From DASRWT01 sp963748485 (GTDB taxonomy: Bacteria; Methylomirabilota; Methylomirabilia; Rokubacteriales; CSP1-6), in NCBI GenBank assembly GCA_963748485.1, contig CAVVJF010000016.1, positions 1 to 64,000 on the forward strand: 64,000 nt of DNA, read 5' to 3'. Positions within the stretch are counted from its first letter, which is position 1. Every line of letters begins with the position of its first letter. Of this stretch, positions 8,977 through 18,758 are shown piece by piece. Both the position numbers and the translations under genes were made by a program. The notes under the pieces were generated by a model. It saw only the letters and a program-made list of their open reading frames with translations. It did no database searches and was not told the DNA's origin.

Positions 8977-10713
8977 ATGGCCGAAGCGAAACTCGGACAG
9001 CCCGTTAGCCGTCGCCTCGGAGATCTTCTGGTCAAAGAAGGACTGATCAACCAGGAGCAACTCCAGCGCGCGCTCGCAGACCAAAAGGGGAGCAACGAGA
9101 AGCTCGGCTCCATCCTCGTTCGGCTCGACATCATCAATGAAGACCAGCTGATCGCCTTCCTTTCGAAGCAGTACGGCATCCCGTCGATCACGCTCACGCA
9201 GCTCGACGTGGACGTGGAGGTCGTCAAGCTCGTCCCCGCCCAGATCGCCCGGAAGTACGAGGTGTTGCCGATCAAGCGCGCCGGGAACCAGCTCACGCTC
9301 GCGATGGCCGACCCGACCAATGTCTTCGCGGTCGACGACGTCGGCTTCATGACCAATCTTCAGGTCGTGCCGGTGGTGGCCTCGCAGGGCGCCATCCGCA
9401 AGGCGATCGACCGGCTCTACGAGGCGCAGACCGGCGGCATCGCCGAGGTCATCTCGGAGATGGACGCCACCGTCGGCGACGTCGAGGTCGTCGAGGGCGA
9501 GGACGAGCAGTGGGCGAAGGCCGACATCTTCGAGCTGAAGGAGTCGGCGGACGAGGCCCCCGTCGTCCGGCTCGTCAACATGATCCTGGTGGACGCGATC
9601 CGCCGGGGGGCCTCCGACATCCATCTCGAGCCCTACGAGAAGGTGTTCCGGGTGCGCTTCCGCATCGACGGCGTGCTCCACGAGATCATGACCCCGCCCA
9701 AGCGCCTGGAGGCGGCCCTGACCTCCCGCGTGAAGATCATGTCGACCCTCGACATCGCCGAGCGCCGCTTGCCCCAGGACGGCCGCATCAAACTCCGCTA
9801 CAACCAGCGCGAGATCGACTTCCGCGTCTCCACGCTCCCCACGATCTTCGGCGAGAAGACCGTCATGCGCATCCTGGACAAGGATGCCCTCCAGCTCGAC
9901 CTCGCCATGCTCGGCTTCGATCCCTGGAGCCTGGAGCAGTTCACCCACGCCATCCATCAGCCCTACGGCATGATCCTGATCACCGGGCCCACCGGCTCCG
10001 GCAAGACCACGACGCTCTATTCGGCGATCCACACGATCAACTCGCCGGACGTGAACATCATGACGGCGGAAGATCCGGTCGAGTACAACCTGAAGGGCGT
10101 CAACCAGGTGCAGGTCAACGAGGGCATCGGGCGAACGTTCGCGGCCGCCCTCCGATCCTTCTTGAGACAGGACCCGGACATCATCCTCGTCGGCGAGACG
10201 CGGGATCTCGAGACCGCGCAGATCGGCATCCGGGCGGCCCTCACCGGCCACCTCGTCCTGACCACGCTGCACACCAACGACTGCCCCTCGACCGTCGCGC
10301 GGCTGCTCGACATGGGCATCCCGCCCTTCCTGGTCTCGTCCGCTCTGAGCTTGATCCTCGCCCAGCGGCTGGGCCGGAAGATCTGCAAGGACTGCAAGCA
10401 GCCCTATGAGGCGGACGAGGAGAGCCTGGTGCCCTATGGTCATGTCCCGCAAGGGCTGGGGCACGTCCAGTTCTACAAGGGCAAGGGGTGCCACGCCTGC
10501 AGCTTCACCGGCATGAAGGGTCGGGTGGCCATCTACGAAGTCATGCCGATCAGCGAAGAGCTGCGTGAGATGATGCTCCGCAACGCTCCCACCGCGGAGA
10601 TCCGCGATATGGCGCTGGCGCAGGGCATGAAGACCCTGCGGCAGAACGCGCTGCAAAAAGTCCTCGACGGCGTCACCACCATCGAGGAAGTGCTGCGGGT
10701 GACGGTGAGCTAA
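8977..10713 (+). CDS. pilB: Type IV pilus assembly ATPase PilB
   Basis: 578-aa hexameric ATPase that powers pilus extension from the inner-membrane platform PilC. Residues 1-150 form an MshEN-type domain (RRLGDLLVKEGLINQEQLQR, then LGSILVRLDIINEDQLIAFL), a known c-di-GMP-binding fold, so extension is probably c-di-GMP regulated. The ATPase core has Walker A GPTGSGKTT near residue 335, an Asp box (EDPVEYNLKGVNQVQVNEGI), Walker B DPDIILVGETRD and a His box (TTLHTNDCPSTVARLLDMG). A zinc tetracysteine pair follows (CKDCKQ ... CHACSF, residues 469-510). It is the first pilus gene; pilT follows 55 bp later. The stretch 9436-10538 appears identical to an inverted partial copy at 53614-54716. Confidence 0.97.
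   Translation: MAEAKLGQPVSRRLGDLLVKEGLINQEQLQRALADQKGSNEKLGSILVRLDIINEDQLIAFLSKQYGIPSITLTQLDVDVEVVKLVPAQIARKYEVLPIKRAGNQLTLAMADPTNVFAVDDVGFMTNLQVVPVVASQGAIRKAIDRLYEAQTGGIAEVISEMDATVGDVEVVEGEDEQWAKADIFELKESADEAPVVRLVNMILVDAIRRGASDIHLEPYEKVFRVRFRIDGVLHEIMTPPKRLEAALTSRVKIMSTLDIAERRLPQDGRIKLRYNQREIDFRVSTLPTIFGEKTVMRILDKDALQLDLAMLGFDPWSLEQFTHAIHQPYGMILITGPTGSGKTTTLYSAIHTINSPDVNIMTAEDPVEYNLKGVNQVQVNEGIGRTFAAALRSFLRQDPDIILVGETRDLETAQIGIRAALTGHLVLTTLHTNDCPSTVARLLDMGIPPFLVSSALSLILAQRLGRKICKDCKQPYEADEESLVPYGHVPQGLGHVQFYKGKGCHACSFTGMKGRVAIYEVMPISEELREMMLRNAPTAEIRDMALAQGMKTLRQNALQKVLDGVTTIEEVLRVTVS
9436..10538 (+). repeat. Long near-identical inverted duplicate within pilB (copy A)
   Basis: About 1,103 bp that match, in inverted orientation, 53614-54716. 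I found no difference in the stretches compared base by base, and conceptual translations agree in several frames. Outside the tract the two genes differ at many positions (about 80% identity by eye upstream; scattered codon changes downstream from 10539). Confidence 0.85.
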
Positions 10714-10768
10714 CGCTCGTACGCCCGACCGTCGCGGGAGACCGCGCGCCGGGCAGACAGAGGACACC

Positions 10769-11908
10769 ATGGCTGCGACGATGCACGATCTCTTGACGAT
10801 CATGATCGAGCGTGGAGCCTCCGATCTGCACATCACCACGGGCACGTATCCGCAGATCCGGCAGAACGGTAAGCTCCAACCCCTCACCGAGTTCGAGCAG
10901 CTGACCCCCCAGGACACCCAGCGGCTCGCCTACAGCGTGCTCAATGAGGGCCAGAAGCAGAAGTTCGAGGAGGAGAACGAGCTCGACCTCTCCTTCGGCA
11001 TCCAGGGGCTGGCGCGCTTCCGTTGCAACGTGTACCGGCAGCGCGGCGCGGTGGCGGCGGCGATCCGCGTCATCCCCATCAAGATTCGCACCTTCGGCGA
11101 GCTGAACCTGCCTCCGATCGTCGAACAGATGGCGGACCGGCCAAAGGGGCTCGTGCTCGTGACCGGCCCCACCGGCTCCGGCAAGTCCACCACGCTCGCC
11201 GCCATGATCGACAAGATCAACTCGGAGCGCAGCGAGCACATCATGACGATCGAGGACCCCATCGAGTTCGTGCACCAGCACAAGCGGTGCCTGGTGAACC
11301 AGCGCGAGGTCTTCTCGGACACGCAGTCGTTCAAGAACGCGCTCAAGTCGATCCTCCGGCAGGATCCCGACGTCGTTCTCGTCGGTGAGATGCGCGACCT
11401 GGAGACCATCGCGGCAGCGCTGACCATCGCCGAGACGGGCCACCTCACGCTGGGCACGCTCCACACCAACTCCTGCGCCCAGACCATGAACCGAATCATC
11501 GACGTCTTCCCCACGAGCCAGCAGGCGCAGGTGCGCGCGCAGCTGTCGCTGGTCCTCGAAGGCGTGCTCTCGCAGCAGCTGATCCCCTCCGCGGATGGCC
11601 GCGGCCGGGCGATGGCGCTGGAAATCATGGTGACGACCCCCGCCATCCGGAACCTGATCCGCGAAGAGAAGATCCACCAGATCTACTCGTCGATGCAGGC
11701 GGGGCAGAAGTTCGGCATGCAGACCATGAACCAGGCGCTCGTGGATCTCATCCAGAAGCGCCGGATCACACGGGAGGAAGGCCTGAACCGGAGCACGCTG
11801 CCCGAGGAGCTCGAGCAACTGCTGAAGTCGGCGGGCGCGGGCGCGCCGGCGGGCTCGCCCGCGGTAGGCGCGGCCGGCGCCACCAGTTCGCCGTTCGGGC
11901 GGCGCTAG
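10769..11908 (+). CDS. pilT: Twitching motility / pilus retraction ATPase PilT
   Basis: 379-aa cytoplasmic hexameric ATPase that depolymerises pili, giving twitching motility. An N-terminal PAS-like domain (residues 1-100, MIERGASDLHITTGTYPQIR) precedes the RecA-like core. The core has Walker A GPTGSGKSTTLAAM, Asp box EDPIEFVHQHKRCLVNQREV, Walker B DPDVVLVGEMRDLETI and His box TLGTLHTNSCAQTMNRIIDV. The PilT-specific C-terminal AIRNLIREEKIHQI motif is present, separating it from PilB/PilU. The C-terminus is an Ala/Gly/Pro-rich tail. GAGG lies 6 nt before the ATG. It stands between pilB and pilC as in many deltaproteobacterial loci. Confidence 0.97.
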   Translation: MAATMHDLLTIMIERGASDLHITTGTYPQIRQNGKLQPLTEFEQLTPQDTQRLAYSVLNEGQKQKFEEENELDLSFGIQGLARFRCNVYRQRGAVAAAIRVIPIKIRTFGELNLPPIVEQMADRPKGLVLVTGPTGSGKSTTLAAMIDKINSERSEHIMTIEDPIEFVHQHKRCLVNQREVFSDTQSFKNALKSILRQDPDVVLVGEMRDLETIAAALTIAETGHLTLGTLHTNSCAQTMNRIIDVFPTSQQAQVRAQLSLVLEGVLSQQLIPSADGRGRAMALEIMVTTPAIRNLIREEKIHQIYSSMQAGQKFGMQTMNQALVDLIQKRRITREEGLNRSTLPEELEQLLKSAGAGAPAGSPAVGAAGATSSPFGRR

Positions 11909-11935
11909 ACGCCGCGCCGTCAAGGAGGAACGACG

Positions 11936-13138
11936 ATGCCAACGTTCGCGTACACGGGTCGGGGCACCCGGGGCGTCATCAACGGGGAGATCGAGGCCCC
12001 GGACCGGACGACTGCGGTCGGCGAGCTGCGAAACCGCGCCATCCTCGTGACGAAGATCGCCGAGAAGTCCGGCGCCAAGACCGGCGTCGCCAAGCTCGGC
12101 GGCAAGGTCAGCGACAAGGAGATGGCCATCTTCACACGCCAGTTCTCCACCATGGTGGACGCCGGTCTTCCCCTCGTGCAGTGCCTGAACATTCTCGCCG
12201 AGCAGAGCGAGTCCAAGACCCTGCGCGGGGTCACCGCCAACGTGGCGCGCCAGGTCGAGGCGGGCTCGACGCTCGCCGACGCCCTGCGACGCCATCCGCG
12301 CACCTTCGACGACCTCTTCACCAACCTCGTCCAGGTCGGTGAGACGGGCGGTATTCTCGACGTCGTGCTTCAGCGTCTGTCGGTGTACATCGAGAAGGCA
12401 GCCGCTCTGAAGCGGAAGGTCAAGGCCGCCATGATCTACCCGTTCACGATCATCGGGGTCGCCTTCCTGATCACGATCTTCATGCTGACCTTCGTCATCC
12501 CCACGTTCGCCGCGATGTTCAAGGGTCTTGGCGCGGATCTCCCGCTTCCGACGCAGATTGTCCTTTGGCTGTCGGACTTCGTGCGCGGCTACATCCTGCT
12601 CATCATGGCCGCCGCCGCCGGCGCGGTGTACATGCTGCGGCGCTACTATCGGACCGAGAATGGCAAGGCCACCATCGATGCCCTCCTTCTCAAGCTGCCG
12701 ATCTTTGGGACCCTCATCCGGAAGGTCGCGGTGGCCCGGTTCACCCGGACCTTTGGAACCCTGGTCTCCTCCGGCGTGCCCATCCTCGAGGGCCTGCGCA
12801 TCACCGCCAAGACCGCCGGCAACAAGGTGGTCGAGAAGGCGGTCATGCAGTGCCGCGCCGCCGTGACCGCCGGTAAGACGCTGGCGGAGCCGCTCAAGGC
12901 CTCCGGGGTGTTCCCGCCCATGGTCACGCAGATGATCTCGGTGGGCGAGCAAACCGGCGCGCTCGACGCCATGCTGGGGAAGATCGCGGACTTCTACGAC
13001 GACGAGGTGGACACCGCCGTGGGCGCGTTGACCGCACTCCTCGAGCCCCTGATGATCGTCATCCTGGGTGTGATCATCGGCGGCCTCGTGGTGGCCATGT
13101 ATCTCCCGATCTTCCGACTGGTCACGCTCATCAAGTAG
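11936..13138 (+). CDS. pilC: Type IV pilus inner-membrane platform protein PilC
   Basis: 400-aa polytopic inner-membrane protein of the GspF/PilC family, the platform on which PilB and PilT act. It has two tandem GspF domains. The first (residues ~65-190) begins KEMAIFTRQFSTMVDAGLPL and ends in a hydrophobic helix, FTIIGVAFLITIFMLTFVIP. The second (residues ~270-395) begins RKVAVARFTRTFGTLVSSGV and ends MIVILGVIIGGLVVAMYLPI. A third helix lies near residue 220. The short N-terminal cytoplasmic domain (PTFAYTGRGTRGVINGEIEA) is typical. AGGAGG sits 7 nt before the start. It is co-oriented with pilT (27 bp gap) and pilS (7 bp gap). Confidence 0.97.
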   Translation: MPTFAYTGRGTRGVINGEIEAPDRTTAVGELRNRAILVTKIAEKSGAKTGVAKLGGKVSDKEMAIFTRQFSTMVDAGLPLVQCLNILAEQSESKTLRGVTANVARQVEAGSTLADALRRHPRTFDDLFTNLVQVGETGGILDVVLQRLSVYIEKAAALKRKVKAAMIYPFTIIGVAFLITIFMLTFVIPTFAAMFKGLGADLPLPTQIVLWLSDFVRGYILLIMAAAAGAVYMLRRYYRTENGKATIDALLLKLPIFGTLIRKVAVARFTRTFGTLVSSGVPILEGLRITAKTAGNKVVEKAVMQCRAAVTAGKTLAEPLKASGVFPPMVTQMISVGEQTGALDAMLGKIADFYDDEVDTAVGALTALLEPLMIVILGVIIGGLVVAMYLPIFRLVTLIK

Positions 13139-13145
13139 CGGCATC

Positions 13146-14789
13146 GTGCTGCCGCCGTCAGGACCGAGAACGGGCCTTCGCGGGCTGGGGTGGGCTCGGC
13201 TCCTGATGGCGGCGCTCGTGTGCGGAGCCGGATTGTGGCTCTGGCACGCGGGCGCGTTCCCCTTCCCGTTTCCCCTCTTCGTCCTCGCCACGCTGGGTAC
13301 CGCGCTGTCGGCGCTGCCCCTTATCGCTGGTTGGGCGGACGCCTGGGGCGGACGCCACTTCGCGTGGCTCCTCGTGGTCCTCGATTCCGTCCTCGTCACC
13401 GCCATCGTCACCACCAGCGGGGGACCCCGCTCCCTCTTCACCTTCCTCTACGTCCTTGCCGTCATGGAGGGCTGCTTCCTCCTCTCCCGCGTGGGCGGCC
13501 TCGTGGTGGCGGGCCTCGCGAGCCTCCTCTACGTGGGGGTCGTGGTGGGGCGCACCATCCTGCCCCTCTCCACGCTCCTCGAGCCCGGCGAGTCCACCGC
13601 CCTAGAGGTGCTCTCGGTCTTTCTCAACGCGGGCGTCCTCCTCGTCAGCGCGATCGTGGCCGGCTCGATGGCCGAGCGGTACCAGATGGCCCAGGCGAGC
13701 CTGGAAGCCCAGCAGCGCCATCTCTCCGACGTGCAGGCCTTCCGTGACCTCATCTTCCAGTCGGTTGGGACGGGGCTTATCGCGGTGGGGCCGGATGGGC
13801 GCATCACCGCGTTCAACCGCGCCGCCGAGGCCATCACGGGTCTCGCCGCCGACGCCGCCCTCGGCGAGCTCTGGCGCCGCGTCTTCGGCGACGACGTGGA
13901 TCTCGACCGCGTCCGCGCCGCGGTGGGAGCACGCGAGGGCCAGTCGCAGCGTTACGAGATCCAGCTCAGCCGTCGGGACGGCCGGTCGGTGCCCGTCGGC
14001 ATCTCGTTCTGGCTCCTGCGCTCGGGGGAAGGTGACGCCATCGGCCTGATCGGAGTGTGCCAGGATCTCTCCACCATCAAGCAGATGGAGGAGCGGATGC
14101 GCCAGGCCGACCGGCTCGCCGCCATCGGGCGGCTGTCCGCTAACATCGCCCACGAGATCCGCAACCCGCTGGCGTCGGTATCCGGCGCCATCGAGGTCCT
14201 CGCCCGCGACATCCCCTCCGATCCCACCCGCGAGCGCCTCGTCGAGATCGTGCTCAGCGAGTCGGCCCGGCTCAACCAGCTCATCTCCGATTTCCTCGAG
14301 TATGCGCGACCGGCCCCCCTCGCCCCCGCCGAGCTCAACGCCGCCAAGGTGCTCGACGACGTCCTCGTGCTCCTCGAGCACCGGCGCCTCCCCGGCACCC
14401 TCAAAGTAATCCGCGAGTACGACGATCCCCTGCTCGTCCGGGCCGATCCGCAGCAGCTCCGGCAGGCGATCTGGAATCTCTGCCTGAACGCGGTGCAGTC
14501 GATGCCGGAGGGCGGGGAGCTGCGCGTGGGCGGTCGGCTGCTCGACCGCGCGGGGGGTCCGACGCGGCTCCAGATCCGGATCGCCGACACCGGCTATGGG
14601 ATCACGGAGGCCGACTTGCCCCACATCTTCGAGCCCTTCTACTCGACCAAGCAGGAGGGGAGCGGACTCGGCCTCGCCATGGTGTACCGGGTCGTCCAGG
14701 AGCACGGCGGCGAGATCGACGTCCGGAGCACGGTGCGAGGCGGCACGACCTTCACCCTCAGCCTGCCGGCCGCCGCCGACGCCGTCTAG
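13146..14789 (+). CDS. pilS: PilS sensor histidine kinase
   Basis: 547-aa inner-membrane sensor kinase of the PilS/PilR pair controlling pilin transcription. It uses a GTG start. About six transmembrane helices occupy residues 15-175. A PAS domain follows (VGTGLIAVGPDGRITAFNRA, residues ~205-310), then the HisKA dimerisation helix with the phospho-acceptor His in SANIAHEIRNPLASVSGAIE (around residue 338) and a C-terminal HATPase domain (N box LNAVQSMPEGG, G boxes ADTGYGITEADL and EGSGLGLAMVYRVV). In Pseudomonas, PilS senses PilA levels in the membrane. It lies directly after pilC and 52 bp before pilR; the joint position near pilA strongly supports the name. Confidence 0.93.
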   Translation: MLPPSGPRTGLRGLGWARLLMAALVCGAGLWLWHAGAFPFPFPLFVLATLGTALSALPLIAGWADAWGGRHFAWLLVVLDSVLVTAIVTTSGGPRSLFTFLYVLAVMEGCFLLSRVGGLVVAGLASLLYVGVVVGRTILPLSTLLEPGESTALEVLSVFLNAGVLLVSAIVAGSMAERYQMAQASLEAQQRHLSDVQAFRDLIFQSVGTGLIAVGPDGRITAFNRAAEAITGLAADAALGELWRRVFGDDVDLDRVRAAVGAREGQSQRYEIQLSRRDGRSVPVGISFWLLRSGEGDAIGLIGVCQDLSTIKQMEERMRQADRLAAIGRLSANIAHEIRNPLASVSGAIEVLARDIPSDPTRERLVEIVLSESARLNQLISDFLEYARPAPLAPAELNAAKVLDDVLVLLEHRRLPGTLKVIREYDDPLLVRADPQQLRQAIWNLCLNAVQSMPEGGELRVGGRLLDRAGGPTRLQIRIADTGYGITEADLPHIFEPFYSTKQEGSGLGLAMVYRVVQEHGGEIDVRSTVRGGTTFTLSLPAAADAV

Positions 14790-14841
14790 CGGTGCGCGGC
14801 TGCCGGGGGCCGCGTGCTAGTCTAGGGACGGCGAGAGCCTC

Positions 14842-16236
<1,395 letters not shown>

Positions 16237-16244
16237 CAATTCGC

Positions 16245-16275
16245 GGCTTTCGGCTGACAGGTTCCGTCAGAAGCC
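16245..16275 (+). terminator. Bulged hairpin after pilR
   Basis: GGCTT...CTGAC (16245-16258) pairs with GTCAG-AAGCC (16266-16275) around a 7-nt loop, with a 4-nt bulge on one side. It lies 9 bp after the pilR stop. No T-tract follows, so it is a weak terminator candidate separating pilSR from pilA. Confidence 0.35.
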
Positions 16276-16419
16276 CCAGCCCACCGATGAAGGCAAAGAG
16301 TAGGGAAAGTCGTTTCCCGGTCAATGAAATCAGCCTTTGTGCCTGTGCAAATCCATCGTGGAGCCACGTTTCGCCTTGATGAAGGACAGGTGTCACCTCC
16401 GCCCTCGACGCTGAACCCG

Positions 16420-16434
16420 TGGCACCCGCCATGC
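16420..16434 (+). promoter_or_regulatory. Sigma54 (-24/-12) promoter of pilA
   Basis: TGGCAC-N5-ATGC (16420-16434) matches the sigma54 consensus TGGCAC-N5-TTGC at all but one position, with correct GG-to-GC spacing. The predicted start near 16446 leaves a ~60-nt leader. About 20 bp upstream, AGGTGTCACCT (16388-16398) is a perfect palindrome and could be an activator (PilR) site, though that is speculative. Confidence 0.7.
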
Positions 16435-16507
16435 ATCGTTGGAATGCGGCCGGAGGTGCTGACCGGCTCGTACACAGGCACAACAACTAGACACGGGGGA
16501 AATACAA

Positions 16508-16912
<405 letters not shown>

Positions 16913-16930
16913 CGACCGTCACGCACACCC

Positions 16931-16961
16931 GGGGGAGGGGCGATTGCCCCTCCCCCTTTTT
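16931..16961 (+). terminator. Rho-independent terminator of pilA
   Basis: Perfect 10-bp GC stem (16931-16940 with 16947-16956), 6-nt loop CGATTG, followed by TTTTT (16957-16961). It lies 18 bp after the pilA stop and is the most canonical terminator in the window. Confidence 0.92.
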
Positions 16962-16967
16962 GCTTCG

Positions 16968-18758
16968 ATGGGGCTCGCTCTTCGCCATCCCGCGCTGATC
17001 CTCTTCCTGCTCGGCGGCCTAGCCTTCTCCGCCGTGGCGGGCTTCGACCTCGTCTGGGACGACCTCCACTTTCTCCATCCGGGCTCCGTGCTCGCGCATG
17101 CCCTGCTTCCCTCGCTGCTCGCCTCAGACTGGAGCCTCGAGGGCCCGCGGAGCGGCTACTACCGCCCGGTGGTCACCGTGAGCCTCGCGCTGGAGACACG
17201 CGTGTTCGGCGGAAGCCCGGCGGCCTATCATCTGATGAATCTCGTCTACCACCTGGGCGCCGCGCTCGCGCTCGTGTGGGCGGCGCTTCGCATCATTCCG
17301 AGCCTCGCGGGGGCGTGGCCGAGCCTCGCGGGGGCGTGGCCGAGCCTCGCGGGGGCGTGGCCGAGCCTCGCGGGGGCGTGGCTCGCCGGGCTCGTGTTCG
17401 TCGTGCATCCCATCCACACGGAGTCGGTCGCCTGGGTGTCGGGCCGCACGGACGTCATCGCAACGCTATTCTTTTGCCTCGCCGTAGGCTGCTACGCGCG
17501 GGCGGTCGGCCCGGGCTCTCCGTGGATGCTGGGCGCGACGACCGCCGCCGCGGGGGCGTTTCTCTCGAAGGAACCGGCTATCGTGCTCCCGGCGGTCCTG
17601 GTCGCCTGGGAGCTGTGTCGCCCCGCCGATAGGCGCGGGCCGGGCCAGATCGCCGCGTGGCGGCTGCTCCCCATCGGCGCGGTGGCCGCCGGTTACCTCG
17701 CCCTTCGGCATCTCGTCCTGGGAACGGTCGCGGGACCGCTCGTGGACAGCGGAGTCTCCGAGCGACTGGCCACCGGGGTGGCGACGCTCGGCCGCTACTT
17801 CCTCCTCCTCGTGGCGCCTTTCCCGCCCAATCCCGATCCCGTCCTGGAACCCCTAACGGGCTGGAGTGCCTGGCAGCCCCTCACCGCGCTGAGCGTCCTG
17901 CTGGGCCTCGGCGCCGCCGCGCTGCTGGCCTGGCGCCGATCCCGGCTGCCGGCCTTTCTGCTCGCCTGGTTTCTCCTGACCCTCCTTCCCTCGACGCCGC
18001 TTCTCCCCGTGGGGCCCGTGCACATGGCCGAGCGGTTCCTCTATCTTCCCTCGGCGGCCTTCGCCCTGGCGCTGGGCGCCGGCGCCGGGGCCCTCCTCGG
18101 ACGCGCCGGGCTGCGGGAGTGGGCCGATCTGGCCAAGGCCGGTGGCATGCGGGGCCGCCTCATCGCGGGTGGCATCGCGCTGCTCCTGGTGGGCGGCCTC
18201 TGCCTGACCGTGTATCGCAATGAGGACTGGCGCGACGCGGAGCGCCTCTTCACGAGGATGGCCGCCTCGTCGCCACGCTCGTGGAAGGCCGCAAACGGGC
18301 TCGGCCATGTGTACGAGGATCGGGGACAGCTGGCGTCGGCGGCGGTGGAATACCGGCGCGCCATGGCGCTGCGGCCCGGCGCCCTTGCCCCGGTGATCAG
18401 CCTGGCGCTCGTGGAAAGCCGCATGGGTCTGCACGAGCAGGCCAAGCGCCGGGCCGAGGAGACGCGGCGCCTCGATCCCGACGGAGGCGTGGCGATACAG
18501 GTCGCATGGATCCACTCCAATGCCGGGGAGCATGACGCGGCGGCCGCGGCGCTGGCCGCAGCGGCAGCGCGCGAGCCGTGGCGGCCCGAGACGCGCTTCC
18601 ACCACGCGCTCGCCCTGGCACGGGCCGGTCGCCGATCCGAGGCCCGCGAGGCCCTGGCCGACGCGGAGCGCCTCGTGGCCGGTGTGGACGCTCGACTCGC
18701 CTCGTGGCGGCCCATCGCCGAGCAGGCGCGCGTGGCGGCGGGCGAGGCCCGGCCGTGA
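16968..18758 (+). CDS. TPR membrane glycosyltransferase-like protein (paralogue 1)
   Basis: 596-aa polytopic protein. I start at ATG 16968 (MGLALRHPALILFLL) because the longer frame runs back through pilA and its terminator. The N-terminal two thirds contain about ten hydrophobic helices with the WDD motif (GFDLVWDDLHFL) after helix 1, YYRPVVTVSLALE and HPIHTESVAWVSGRTDVIAT, all shared with TMTC/PMT-like O-mannosyl- and related membrane glycosyltransferases. The C-terminal 160 residues are TPR-like helices (NGLGHVYEDRGQLASAAVEY). The Asp pair after helix 1 is the usual catalytic/metal site in this superfamily. Its place after pilA suggests pilin or surface-protein O-glycosylation (inference). 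Residues ~111-138 are four copies of PSLAGAW from a 21-bp tandem repeat. The stop overlaps the next gene (GTGA). Confidence 0.75.
   Translation: MGLALRHPALILFLLGGLAFSAVAGFDLVWDDLHFLHPGSVLAHALLPSLLASDWSLEGPRSGYYRPVVTVSLALETRVFGGSPAAYHLMNLVYHLGAALALVWAALRIIPSLAGAWPSLAGAWPSLAGAWPSLAGAWLAGLVFVVHPIHTESVAWVSGRTDVIATLFFCLAVGCYARAVGPGSPWMLGATTAAAGAFLSKEPAIVLPAVLVAWELCRPADRRGPGQIAAWRLLPIGAVAAGYLALRHLVLGTVAGPLVDSGVSERLATGVATLGRYFLLLVAPFPPNPDPVLEPLTGWSAWQPLTALSVLLGLGAAALLAWRRSRLPAFLLAWFLLTLLPSTPLLPVGPVHMAERFLYLPSAAFALALGAGAGALLGRAGLREWADLAKAGGMRGRLIAGGIALLLVGGLCLTVYRNEDWRDAERLFTRMAASSPRSWKAANGLGHVYEDRGQLASAAVEYRRAMALRPGALAPVISLALVESRMGLHEQAKRRAEETRRLDPDGGVAIQVAWIHSNAGEHDAAAAALAAAAAREPWRPETRFHHALALARAGRRSEAREALADAERLVAGVDARLASWRPIAEQARVAAGEARP
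17298..17381 (+). repeat. 21-bp tandem repeat, four perfect copies, in frame
   Basis: Four identical 21-bp units (17298-17318, 17319-17339, 17340-17360, 17361-17381), each encoding PSLAGAW. They sit just before a conserved transmembrane helix of the glycosyltransferase-like protein. Unit length is a multiple of three, so copy-number change would alter a membrane segment without shifting frame. Confidence 0.97.

Noticed and set aside
10673..13441. 922-codon open frame on the minus strand
   Set aside because: Antisense to pilT, pilC and part of pilS, all of which are unmistakable.
17298..17381. Tandem repeats (also 48061-48134, 25651-25695) as a CRISPR array
   Set aside because: Units are directly adjacent with no spacers, and two of the three lie inside coding sequence; no cas genes are present.
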